64,000 nt of DNA from Acidimicrobiales bacterium (lineage in GTDB: Bacteria > Actinomycetota > Acidimicrobiia > Acidimicrobiales > Poriferisodalaceae): NCBI GenBank assembly GCA_009843525.1, contig VYDH01000008.1, positions 1 through 64,000 on the forward strand, read 5' to 3'. Numbering within the stretch: position 1 is the first letter of the stretch; each line of letters opens with the position of its first letter. This document shows positions 16,369 to 24,594 of this stretch, piece by piece. Under the pieces are notes generated by a model. That model did no database searches, was not told where the DNA came from, and saw only the letters and a list, made by a program, of their open reading frames with translations. The position numbers and the translations under genes were made by a program.

Positions 16369-19300
16369 ATGCGGCATCGAAGTGCAGCGGCGGCGGTTGG
16401 GGTGACTGCGGCACTGCTGGTGGGGGCCTTGTCTACGGTGCCGCTGGGCACAGGCGCCGACCCCACCCCCGCCGCGGCGGTGTCGGCTGCCGGGTTGAGC
16501 GTCGCTGCGTCGGCCGTCGAGCCGGTTTTGGCACCGGTGCCGCAGACAGGGCTGATGGCGGGCTACCGGCTTGACGGTTCCGATGCCGGCCAGCCTCACT
16601 CCCACACCGTTGTCGTGCTCTGCAGCCGATTGCGTTCGCGGCTGTGGTCTGACCTGCTGTCGGGCTGCCAGGAGTACCTGCGGTCGTCCCGCGCGGGCAG
16701 ATTCGGGGCCGATGCGGAGTCGGCGTGGGCTGTGACGATGGGGGCGGGAGTCACCGTGATGGTGGTCGATTTCCCCATCGACTTCCGTCATGAGGATCTC
16801 GCCGCGAACATCGATGTGACGCGCAGCCCGGGCTTGGCCAGCACGGCGCTCGGCAGCATCGATCACGGCACGGCGATGGCGAGCATCATCGCAGCGCGGG
16901 ACAACTCCGTCGGCATGCGCGGCGTCGCGCCGCGGGCGCAGCTCACTTGGCAGCGCATCTACGGCGCCAACGACTTCCAATCAGGCTGGCGTTGGAGCGA
17001 ACCGCACGGGACGTTCGTCGGCGACGGGTCGCTGACGGGCACGTGGGTCGCAGCGTGTGCAGGCAGCGTTTCCGATGCGATGGGCGGGCCAAGCAGGGGA
17101 CATCCCCACGTTGCCCATTACTATTCGTTCTCGCTGACGCAGCCGAGCACGGTGACAATCGACCTGACATCGCAGGCCGACCCGTACCTTCTGCTGCGCT
17201 CCGGGCACAACGCACAGTCGGGCACGACCTTGGCCGCTGACGACGACAGCGGCGACGGGCTCAATGCCCGGATGGTCAAGACCTTGGGCGCCGGCGAGTA
17301 CACCATCGAGGCCACGACAGCCGCGGCGAACACCGAGGGCGACTACACGCTGGCGGTCGCGGGCATCGGCACGGCCGAGACCGCTGCTGTGGCCGGCGGC
17401 GGGGCGGACAGCTTCGAGGACGAACGCTGCGGGCGGGGCGGCGTCGGGCATTTCGCTCCGCCCGATGGTTCGCAGGCGAGCCTTGAGGCGGCTGTGATCA
17501 ACCACAGCTACAGCACCACCGATGCACACAGCCCGACCAGGGACCGCGAAGCATACTTCTACGACATCTACGACACGCTCAGCGAGCAGGGCTGGGGCGG
17601 CCTCGGCACGGTCAATGTGACCAGCGCAAGCAGGGAATACCCCAATCAGCCCGTCTACTATCTCTCTCTGACCGAGGAAAACAGCCATCCGGCGCTGGTT
17701 GCCGCGTGCACAGTCAACGCGGACGGCACCCGGCCGGCACGGCCGTCAGCGAGGGGGCCGAATCTGTGGGTCTGCTCGATGCCCGCCGAACTCATGGCGA
17801 CGAACAACGACAGCTACCAGCGGCTCCTCTACGCGACATCGAGCGCAGCGTCGGCGATGGTGTCGGGCGCGACGGCACTGGTGCGCGCCGCGAACCCGGG
17901 GCTCGGCTGGCGCGACGTGAAGCTCATCCTGGCCGAGTCCGCCCAGCACAACCACCCCGGCAGCGCCGGATGGCAGCAGGCCGGTCTCAAGCGGTCCGAT
18001 CCGGCCGAGCGGTACCGATACCACCACAGCTACGGGTTCGGGGTGATCGACGCGGGCGCGGCGGTGCAGCTCGCGCTCGACTGGGCGAGCCTGCCGCCGT
18101 ACCTGCGCGAGCTGCATGCGGCGCCCGCCGCGGCGCAGGACATCCCCGATGACGGCTCGGCCGTGTCGGGCTCGCTGGCCGTGGCGTCGGGCATCGGCTT
18201 CGTGGAATACGCCGAAGCGGAGATCGACTTCGACGCCCCGTACTTCCGGGACCTGCGGGTGGAGCTGGTGTCCCCGTCGGGCACCGTGTCGACGCTGTCC
18301 GAGCCGCTCGTCGGCCTCCAGGCAAGCGCATACACCCACGGTCCGGACTGCAACGTCGCGGACGAGTGCGGGATCACAGGGAAGTTCCGTTTCGGCACAT
18401 CGGCGAATCTCGGCGAGTCGGCATCGGGGACATGGCTGCTGCGCATCGCCGACGAGAAGCCCAACGGGCGCACCGCCACGCTGAACTCGTGGCGGCTGCG
18501 GCTCTACGGCCACGACACTGCGCACAGCCCGCCCGCCGGTGCCCCGCCGACCGTCGCCGTTTCCGGCGGGCCCGCAGCAGTCGAGGGCGGCACGGCATCG
18601 TTCACGTTCACCGCGTCGCCCGCTCCCGCAGCGCCGCTGGACGTGAGCTTCACGATGTCGTCCGACGGCCGCTTCGGCGCATGGACAGGCAACCGCAAGA
18701 TCACGATCCCCGCATCGGGCGCAGTGACGCTCATGACCGAGACCTCCGGCGACCGCACCGACGAGCCTGACGGGTCGGTCACCGCGTCCCTCAGCAGCGC
18801 CGACGGCTACGCCGTGTCGGCCACGGACGGCTCTGCGAGCGTGGCGGTCCTCGACGACGACATGCCGCCGCCTGCGGTGACGATCGCCGGCGGCCCGAAG
18901 GTGACCGAGGGCGAGCCTGCGACGTTCACGCTCTCGGCCAGTCCTCCGCCTGCCCGCCCGCTGACGTTGTGGGTGCTCATAGTGGACACTGCCGATCCTG
19001 TCGGCGACGGGTACCACCAGGGTGTCACGATCCCTGTGACCGGCTCGGCGACGCTGTCGGTGGCGACAACCGACGACTCAGCTTCCGAGCCGGACCGACG
19101 GGTGCATGCTGAGGTGGAAACTGGAACTGGCTACACACTGTCTTGGCCTTGGCGGGCAAGCGTGGTTGTGGCTGATGACCACGACCCGTTGCCCGCGGCG
19201 CCGGAGGTCAGCGTCACCGCCGGCAGCGGGATCACCGAGGGCGCAGACGCTCAGTTCACCGTGACTGCCAGTCCGGCGCCAGCCGCTCCGCTGACGGTCG

Positions 19301-21126
19301 ACGTGACCGTGAGCCAGTCGGGCGACTTCGGCGCCTCCACAGGGACGCGGACGGTGACGGTGCCGACGAGCGGTACCGCGTCGGTGACTGTTTCCACTTC
19401 CGATGATGACGTGGACGAGTTGGACGGCTCGGTGAGTATGACTGTCAACAGCGGCAGCGGCTACACGGTGTCGGGCACAGCGGGCTCGGCGAGCGTGGCG
19501 GTGTCCGATGACGACGACCCGCCTGCGGGGTGCGGTTCTGCGGCGGTGTTGGCGGCACAGGCGCGGGCGAATCATGATGCTCTGCCCAACACGGCGAGCA
19601 ACCGCAAGGAGCGCAACGACTGGTGGCGGGCGTGGATCGCGCTGTCGGGCACGACCGGCACGTACAACACGCCGCTGACCGCCGCTGAGGCTCGGGTGCT
19701 CGAGACGGGCGACCCGCGCTGGGAGCCGTACCGGGCCGCGCTGGAGTGCCTGGAGGGCACCCCGCCGCCGGTGGTGGTGCCCGAAGTGAGCGTGACTGCC
19801 GGGGCGGGGGTGACTGAAGGCGGCGATGCGTCGTTCACGGTGACCGCCAGCCCTGCGCCGGCGCAGCCGCTGTCGGTGGACGTGACGGTCGCCCAAGTCG
19901 GCGATTTCGGCGCCAGTACGGGTTCTCGGGCGGTGACGATCCCGACCGGCGGCAGCGCCGCGCTGACCGTCGGGACGTCCGACGACAGCGTCGATGAGAC
20001 CGACGGGTCGGTGAGCGTGTCGGTAGGCGCGGGCTCGGGCTACACCGTGTCGGGCACTGCGGGCTCGGCCACCGTCAACGTGGCCGATGACGATGATCCG
20101 CCGCCGGTGGTGGTGCCCGAAGTGAGCGTGACTGCCGGGGCGGGGGTGACTGAAGGCGGCGATGCGTCGTTCACGGTGACCGCCAGCCCTGCGCCGTCGG
20201 CGCCGCTGTCGATCAACGTCAGCGTGACCCAGGCCGGCGACTACGGGGTCACGACGGGTTCTCGGACGGTGACGGTGCCGACGAGCGGCAGCGTGACGGT
20301 ATCGGTGCCGACTGCTGATGACGATGTGGACGAGTTGGACGGCTCGGTCACGGTGGCCGTCGCCAGCGGCAGCGGCTACACGGTGTCGAGCACGCAGGGC
20401 TCGGCGTCGGTGGGCGTGTCTGATGACGACGACCCGCCCCCGGCCATGCCGCAGATCAGCGTGACGGCCGGCAGCGGGATCACCGAGGGCGCGAACGCCT
20501 CGTTCACCGTCACCGCCAGCCCGGCGCCCGCGCAGCCGCTGGCGGTCCGTGTGACGGTCAGCCAGCAGGGCGACTACGGCGTAACGACAGGCTCGCGGAC
20601 GGTCACGATCGGCACCAGCGGCGCCGCGACTCTCACGGTCGCTACTTCCGACGATGACACCGACGAGGCTGACGGCTCGGTCACCGTCACGATCAACAGC
20701 AGCGACGGCTACACGGTCTCGTCGGCCCACGGCACAGCGAGCGTGGCGGTGTCCGATGACGACGACCCGCCGCCGCTGGACGTGCCGGAGGTGTCGGTGG
20801 CCGACGGGTCGGTCGTCGAGGGCGCGTTCGGGCCGCTGTCGCTGCTGGAGTTCAGCGTGACGCTGAGCGAAGTGTCCGCCCAGGACGTGACGGTGCGGTA
20901 CGTGATCCGCTCGGGCACCGCGTTCAACGGGCTGGACTACTGGGGCGGCGCAGGCCAGGTGACGATCTGGGCGGGGTTCACGCAGGCCACGATCGGCGTC
21001 AACGTCAAAGACGACAACCGCCGCGAACGCGACGAGACCCTCACCGTCGAGCTGACCGACGCAGACGGCGCCGTCATCGCCGACAGCGCCGCCACCGCAG
21101 TGGGCACCATCATCGACAACGACTGA
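16369..21126 (+). CDS. Secreted subtilisin-like protease with P domain and Calx-beta repeats (array gene C)
   Basis: 1585 aa with a signal peptide (VTAALLVGALSTVPLG). The S8 peptidase domain has the catalytic Asp in VTVMVVDFPIDFRHEDL (about 132), His in DHGTAMASII (about 165), oxyanion Asn in VINHSYS (about 376) and Ser in ATSSAASAMVSGATALV (about 492; the usual GTSMA is replaced by ATSSA). A PPC-like beta domain (about 215-338) is inserted between His and Asn. A kexin-type P domain follows (about 593-715). Then come about seven Calx-beta-like modules, one Cys-bounded NDWWRAW module (about 1055-1130) and the terminal GTIIDND unit. Start: ATG with GGAG six nt upstream, as in other array genes. 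It may process neighbouring surface proteins (inference). Confidence 0.85.
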   Translation: MRHRSAAAAVGVTAALLVGALSTVPLGTGADPTPAAAVSAAGLSVAASAVEPVLAPVPQTGLMAGYRLDGSDAGQPHSHTVVVLCSRLRSRLWSDLLSGCQEYLRSSRAGRFGADAESAWAVTMGAGVTVMVVDFPIDFRHEDLAANIDVTRSPGLASTALGSIDHGTAMASIIAARDNSVGMRGVAPRAQLTWQRIYGANDFQSGWRWSEPHGTFVGDGSLTGTWVAACAGSVSDAMGGPSRGHPHVAHYYSFSLTQPSTVTIDLTSQADPYLLLRSGHNAQSGTTLAADDDSGDGLNARMVKTLGAGEYTIEATTAAANTEGDYTLAVAGIGTAETAAVAGGGADSFEDERCGRGGVGHFAPPDGSQASLEAAVINHSYSTTDAHSPTRDREAYFYDIYDTLSEQGWGGLGTVNVTSASREYPNQPVYYLSLTEENSHPALVAACTVNADGTRPARPSARGPNLWVCSMPAELMATNNDSYQRLLYATSSAASAMVSGATALVRAANPGLGWRDVKLILAESAQHNHPGSAGWQQAGLKRSDPAERYRYHHSYGFGVIDAGAAVQLALDWASLPPYLRELHAAPAAAQDIPDDGSAVSGSLAVASGIGFVEYAEAEIDFDAPYFRDLRVELVSPSGTVSTLSEPLVGLQASAYTHGPDCNVADECGITGKFRFGTSANLGESASGTWLLRIADEKPNGRTATLNSWRLRLYGHDTAHSPPAGAPPTVAVSGGPAAVEGGTASFTFTASPAPAAPLDVSFTMSSDGRFGAWTGNRKITIPASGAVTLMTETSGDRTDEPDGSVTASLSSADGYAVSATDGSASVAVLDDDMPPPAVTIAGGPKVTEGEPATFTLSASPPPARPLTLWVLIVDTADPVGDGYHQGVTIPVTGSATLSVATTDDSASEPDRRVHAEVETGTGYTLSWPWRASVVVADDHDPLPAAPEVSVTAGSGITEGADAQFTVTASPAPAAPLTVDVTVSQSGDFGASTGTRTVTVPTSGTASVTVSTSDDDVDELDGSVSMTVNSGSGYTVSGTAGSASVAVSDDDDPPAGCGSAAVLAAQARANHDALPNTASNRKERNDWWRAWIALSGTTGTYNTPLTAAEARVLETGDPRWEPYRAALECLEGTPPPVVVPEVSVTAGAGVTEGGDASFTVTASPAPAQPLSVDVTVAQVGDFGASTGSRAVTIPTGGSAALTVGTSDDSVDETDGSVSVSVGAGSGYTVSGTAGSATVNVADDDDPPPVVVPEVSVTAGAGVTEGGDASFTVTASPAPSAPLSINVSVTQAGDYGVTTGSRTVTVPTSGSVTVSVPTADDDVDELDGSVTVAVASGSGYTVSSTQGSASVGVSDDDDPPPAMPQISVTAGSGITEGANASFTVTASPAPAQPLAVRVTVSQQGDYGVTTGSRTVTIGTSGAATLTVATSDDDTDEADGSVTVTINSSDGYTVSSAHGTASVAVSDDDDPPPLDVPEVSVADGSVVEGAFGPLSLLEFSVTLSEVSAQDVTVRYVIRSGTAFNGLDYWGGAGQVTIWAGFTQATIGVNVKDDNRRERDETLTVELTDADGAVIADSAATAVGTIIDND
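19495..19844 (+). repeat. 350-bp direct repeat, copy 2 (gene C)
   Basis: Identical partner of 15314-15663, offset 4181 bp, same orientation. Recombination between the two copies would delete the 3' end of gene B and most of gene C, or swap their repeat tails. Confidence 0.85.
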
Positions 21127-21154
21127 TTCGCCGAGATTCCGCGCCGCCCTCGGA

Positions 21155-21194
21155 GGCACCGCACACCGAGGCGGCGGTGTCGGCATTCGGTGCC
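21155..21194. terminator. Nested hairpin between convergent genes
   Basis: Outer arms GGCACCG (21155-21161) and CGGTGCC (21188-21194) enclose inner arms ACACCG (21163-21168) and CGGTGT (21175-21180). It lies between the stops of gene C (+) and the ATPase gene (-). It could terminate both, but there is no clear T tract. Confidence 0.5.
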
Positions 21195-21240
21195 GATCTC
21201 GGCTCAGGATTTGAGAGCTGCGAGGGCGTCCGTTCTCGGC

Positions 21241-22560
21241 TCAGCGCGACCGACATCTGCCTTTGTGCCCTGCTCTCAGGATGCAGGTTGCATTGATGGT
21301 CTTCAGCGGTCTGTTGCAGCGCCGCTCGGTGGTTGCTGCGGAGGGCGCTGCTGTGCTGCTCGCGATCCGAGCAGGGTCGGGTGTGACTGCGGCTTCTTCA
21401 GCGATGATGTCGTTCACGAAGCCGGTCGGCGTCAGGACGCCGAGCTCTATGTGCTGGGCGCCGTCTCTGTCGACGCATCCGAGGGTTTCGAGGCGCCTCA
21501 GCCGGTTCGACAGGTCGCTGGGCTTCATCGGCATGGCTGCGCCGAGACTGCGTCTGGTGGTGGTTCCGCCTGCTCCGGCGATCTGCTGCAGCACGCTGTG
21601 GTCCGCGCCCGACAGGCTGTCCCACACATGGGAATAGACGCGTGTCGTCATCCTGCGCTCGGCTTCCGAGACTGCCAGTCGGGCTGTCTGCAGGTCGATC
21701 CGCCCGTGTGGGCTGCCCGAGAACCGCCAAGCGTTGTCGCCGATCAGCTGCATCTTGTAGGGCAGCCCGCGTGACGCCTCTGACATGAGATGCATAGCGT
21801 CGCCGTCGCATTCGCCGCCTGCGGAACGGATGGCTCGACTGAAGAACTCCAGCGCGCTGGTGCGATCGATCGGCCCGAGATGTATGTCGTGGCAGCGATG
21901 GAAGAACGTCATCTTGGGATCGCGCATGATCGTGTACTCGATGACCGGCAAACCTGCTCCCACGAACGCGATGGGCAGCTCGCCGCGCTTGGTCAGGTGC
22001 TGCAGGTCGGCGGACAGCCGCCGCAGTTCTTGTCTGTCGCCCGATTGCAGCTCGTCCAAGCTGATCAGCACAGCGGAGTTGCGCTCTGCTGCGCTGCGCC
22101 CCAGCACCTCGATCTTGCGCTTGAGGCTCCACTTGTCGGGCATGCTCGGAAGGCTCTTGCGGCTCACGGAGGCTACGCCGACTCCGAGCCTCCACTCGGT
22201 CTCGCTTCTCGACGTGCCGCCACCGCTCACGTCGATCACGTCGTCGTCGATGCTCGCAGCGATGTCCTCTTCCAGGCGTTCGTAGATGCCCGGTGTCGTC
22301 GCGTCGGTCTTCAGGACATGCCACCCGGCTCGCGCGGCCATGCTCTCCGCATGGTCGATCAAGACCGTCTTGCCGGTGCCTCGGTGTCCGATGAGCACCG
22401 AGGTGAACCTGGGGTTGCGCGGCCCCAGACCGAGGCCCGTCCTGAGTTCTTCGGTTTGGGCGCCTCGACCTGCCATGACGTGCGGCGACACCCCGAAGTC
22501 GGGCGTGAACGGGTTGTCACGGTCAGTGTCGCTCAGCGGATGACCCAGCAGGTCGCTCAT
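21241..22560 (-). CDS. AAA/P-loop ATPase with winged-helix and Cys/His tail
   Basis: 439 aa, ATG at 22558-22560 with GAGG 7 nt upstream. Walker A GHRGTGKT lies at residues 58-65 and Walker B AVLISLDELQ at about 163-172. A later AAA region (PIAFVGAGLPVIEYT) and a winged-helix-like C-terminal domain (about 330-400, with TTRRSLGAAMPMKPSDLSNR) give an Orc1/Cdc6- or AAA_16-like layout, suggesting a DNA-binding or signalling ATPase. The last 40 residues hold C-x-RPL, C-x-LRAGHKGRC, a possible small metal site. Three 20-bp direct repeats lie just upstream. It is not identified to family, and its neighbours give no clear pathway. Confidence 0.7.
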   Translation of the reverse strand: MSDLLGHPLSDTDRDNPFTPDFGVSPHVMAGRGAQTEELRTGLGLGPRNPRFTSVLIGHRGTGKTVLIDHAESMAARAGWHVLKTDATTPGIYERLEEDIAASIDDDVIDVSGGGTSRSETEWRLGVGVASVSRKSLPSMPDKWSLKRKIEVLGRSAAERNSAVLISLDELQSGDRQELRRLSADLQHLTKRGELPIAFVGAGLPVIEYTIMRDPKMTFFHRCHDIHLGPIDRTSALEFFSRAIRSAGGECDGDAMHLMSEASRGLPYKMQLIGDNAWRFSGSPHGRIDLQTARLAVSEAERRMTTRVYSHVWDSLSGADHSVLQQIAGAGGTTTRRSLGAAMPMKPSDLSNRLRRLETLGCVDRDGAQHIELGVLTPTGFVNDIIAEEAAVTPDPARIASSTAAPSAATTERRCNRPLKTINATCILRAGHKGRCRSR

Positions 22561-22575
22561 GCACCTCGACGGTAT

Positions 22576-22635
22576 CGCACAATTCGTGAACAGTCCGCAC
22601 AGAATGTGAACTGTTCGCACGGACTGTGAAATATA
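22576..22635. promoter_or_regulatory. Three tandem 20-bp repeats upstream of ATPase gene
   Basis: Units at 22576-22595, 22596-22615 and 22616-22635 each start CGCAC and carry GTGAA at the same offset (unit 2 is CGCACAGAATGTGAACTGTT). GAACAGT in unit 1 and ACTGTTC in unit 2 also form an inverted repeat. The array begins 16 bp upstream of the ATPase start codon, so it is probably an operator. Otherwise the stretch 22561-22906 shows only the hairpin at 22733-22764. Confidence 0.6.
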
Positions 22636-22732
22636 GGCCTTACGTTTGCGGCAATGCTGCGCTCCATGCCGGATGACGCCTGCGCGAGGACCGGTGAGGA
22701 TGAGCCTTGGCCCAAGCCGCCTATCTTGATCT

Positions 22733-22764
22733 GCACCCTCCGGTGTGGCCTTGCCGGAGGGTGC
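22733..22764 (-). terminator. Strong hairpin downstream of DUF4143 ATPase gene
   Basis: An 11-bp perfect stem, GCACCCTCCGG (22733-22743) with CCGGAGGGTGC (22754-22764), has a 10-nt loop. It lies 143 nt past the stop of the DUF4143 gene and upstream of the other ATPase, so it probably insulates the two. There is no U-tract. Confidence 0.55.
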
Positions 22765-22906
22765 AATATGCCATCGCTCGCGGCATCCACTTGCGGCATT
22801 TCGGCGCTGGGATGTCAGGTCGGGCGCACAACAACCGACGTTCTCGCACATTCAGCCGATGAGGTTGCATTGGCCGAAGCGCGGAGGGTGCTGGCGGCGT
22901 GATGGG

Positions 22907-24187
22907 TCAGGGGCCCAGCAATGCGGCGGGGACGACGGCGATGCCGTCTTCATCGCGGTAGGCGTGGGCGCCGGTGGTGACGACGAGGGCGTCGATGAGC
23001 GCTGGTCCGAGCCGGTCGCGCAGCCACCGCAGGTGCCGGGTGTCGTGGCCGGTGACCTCGGCGCCGAGCTTGACCTCCACGGCGAGCACCCTTCCCCGGT
23101 GCTCGATGACCGCGTCCGCTTCGCGCTGGTCGTTCCATGTGCGCATATGGGAGACCCTGGCGTCGGCCGGCTGGGCGTAGACCCGCAGGTCGTGGACCAC
23201 CATCGACTCGAACAAAGCGCCCAGCGTCTGCGAGCCGACGAACCCCGGCCCCGCATGGGGACCCGCATCGCGGCCGGTGAGGGTGTCGGCGGTGGCGTGG
23301 AGCAGTCTCGCCGCCAGCGCCGTGTCAGCCAGGTGGTGCTTGGGGCTTCGCTTGAGACGGCTCAGGTGGCTCCCGGCAGGAACCCACGCCGGCTGCGGCT
23401 CGAGGATCCACATGGCCTCGAGGGTGTCGCGGTAGGCGATGGTCGTGGATTTGGCCGGCTTGTCTCCCTCGCCTGAGGTGGCAGCGTCGCGGATGGTCTC
23501 ATAGGACGCGCTGGTCGATGTGGCTGCGGCGTACGCAGTGAGCCAGCGGTGCAGGGCCGCGGGGTTGCGGACTCGGTGGCCCGACAGCGGGAAGTCGTGC
23601 TCGGCCAGTCGGTGCAGGTAGCCGTCCAAGAGCAGGTCTCGTGCTCGCCCGTCGGCGTTGCGCCATCCGGGGAAGCCTCCGGAGACGATCTCGGAGGCGT
23701 AGTCGGCCAGTCCCATGCTGCTGGCGTCTTCGATTTCGACACGCTCGCCGGCCAGCAGCGACTTCAGGCTGACCGAGGGCAGACCGGGGTGACGCTCGGC
23801 CAGAGCCGTGGTCCACATTCGCAGGGTCACGATGCGCCCCGCCCCTGAGTGCACGGGGCGGTTCTCCGGGCGTGCCGATCCGGTCAGGATGAACTGCCCG
23901 GGGCTGAAGTCGCGGTCGACTGATCTCCGCACGATGTCCCACGAGGCCGGGAACCGCTGCCATTCGTCGATGAGGATGGGCGGCGCCCCTTGGGTGAGCA
24001 GACGCGGATCGGACTGCACCTCGGCCAAGATCTCGGGATCGTCGAGCGCGTAGACGGTGTTGGCCAGGCGGTTGGAGGTCCACGTCTTCCCGACCGCCCT
24101 CGGCCCCTCGATGCTGATGGCGGGCAATTGACCCAGCAAGTCGTGCAGCTCCTGATCGACCACCCGTTGCTGATGCTCGACGCTCAC
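22907..24187 (-). CDS. AAA_14/DUF4143 family ATPase
   Basis: 426 aa, GTG start. The N-terminal P-loop domain has Walker A EGPRAVGKT (about 27-35), Walker B ILIDEWQRFP (about 71-80) and sensor ILTGSARPE (about 98-106). The C-terminal DUF4143 part has the nuclease-like signature DAVIEHRGRVLAVEVKLG (about 368-385; the D and E-x-K positions of a PD-(D/E)XK fold). The length is typical for the family. The cellular role is poorly known; such genes are common in accessory regions of actinobacteria. Its neighbours are another ATPase and a surface-array gene, and no antitoxin-like partner is visible. Confidence 0.85.
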   Translation of the reverse strand: MSVEHQQRVVDQELHDLLGQLPAISIEGPRAVGKTWTSNRLANTVYALDDPEILAEVQSDPRLLTQGAPPILIDEWQRFPASWDIVRRSVDRDFSPGQFILTGSARPENRPVHSGAGRIVTLRMWTTALAERHPGLPSVSLKSLLAGERVEIEDASSMGLADYASEIVSGGFPGWRNADGRARDLLLDGYLHRLAEHDFPLSGHRVRNPAALHRWLTAYAAATSTSASYETIRDAATSGEGDKPAKSTTIAYRDTLEAMWILEPQPAWVPAGSHLSRLKRSPKHHLADTALAARLLHATADTLTGRDAGPHAGPGFVGSQTLGALFESMVVHDLRVYAQPADARVSHMRTWNDQREADAVIEHRGRVLAVEVKLGAEVTGHDTRHLRWLRDRLGPALIDALVVTTGAHAYRDEDGIAVVPAALLGP

Positions 24188-24394
24188 CTGTCAGACCGAT
24201 CCTCACGAACCATACTTTTTCACAGGAAGGCTACCTTTCCTCTCCATAGCGCTGTCGACTCCCGCATGCGACGTGGTGGTGGTCCGGCGGTGCGCTTGAA
24301 GGGGAGCCGTGCAGGTGGGCGGGGACCGCGCTCGGGCACCCAAGCGAACAGCGAGAAGAGCTACTGGCGTCCCCGCGTGTGCGCCCGCGTCTGA

Positions 24395-24493
24395 CAGGCT
24401 GCTGAAGAATGGGCTAAATCGAGGACCGGCGACAGCAAAGCCGCTGGTCAGATCGTTGCGTGCTCGCTCGAAACCGGCTTCTTCAGTGGCCTG
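24395..24493. repeat. 99-bp element bounded by imperfect inverted repeats
   Basis: Left end CAGGCTGCTGAAGAATGGG and the reverse complement of the right end CAGGCCACTGAAGAAGCCG match at most positions. The flanks are CTGA and CTAA, a poor target duplication. No coding capacity is seen. This could be a MITE-like remnant of an insertion sequence. The rest of the gene-free stretch 24188-24538 shows nothing else I can name. Confidence 0.35.
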
Positions 24494-24525
24494 CTAATGT
24501 GGCGCGTCGGTTATCGGTTCTGCCA

Positions 24526-24541
24526 GAGGGGATCTGCGATG
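24526..24541 (+). promoter_or_regulatory. Strong ribosome-binding site and upstream start for array gene D
   Basis: GAGGGG (24526-24531) lies 7 nt before an ATG at 24539. That ATG opens MFEVSTPR, resembling MFRVTCRA at the start of array gene E. In this sequence the frame ends at TGA 24596-24598 and does not reach the protein; one extra G, or two fewer, in the downstream G tract would join them. Confidence 0.6.
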
Positions 24542-24560
24542 TTTGAAGTGTCTACGCCGC

Positions 24561-24571
24561 GGGGGGGGGGG
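24561..24571 (+). repeat. G11 homopolymer between upstream start and gene D
   Basis: Eleven consecutive G. With G12 or G9 the ATG at 24539 would be in frame with the signal peptide of gene D; with G11 it is not. It is therefore either a phase-variation tract or a sequencing or assembly error. Confidence 0.75.
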
Positions 24572-24594
24572 CTTGCCAGCCTTCTCGTAAGCAG

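Noticed and set aside
13373-16414. Very long open frame on the - strand over gene B, and similar ones at 19078-21186, 36202-38067 and 685-2094
   Set aside because: Each mirrors a high-GC coding gene on the other strand, is Arg/His rich and low-complexity, and has no RBS or recognisable motif.
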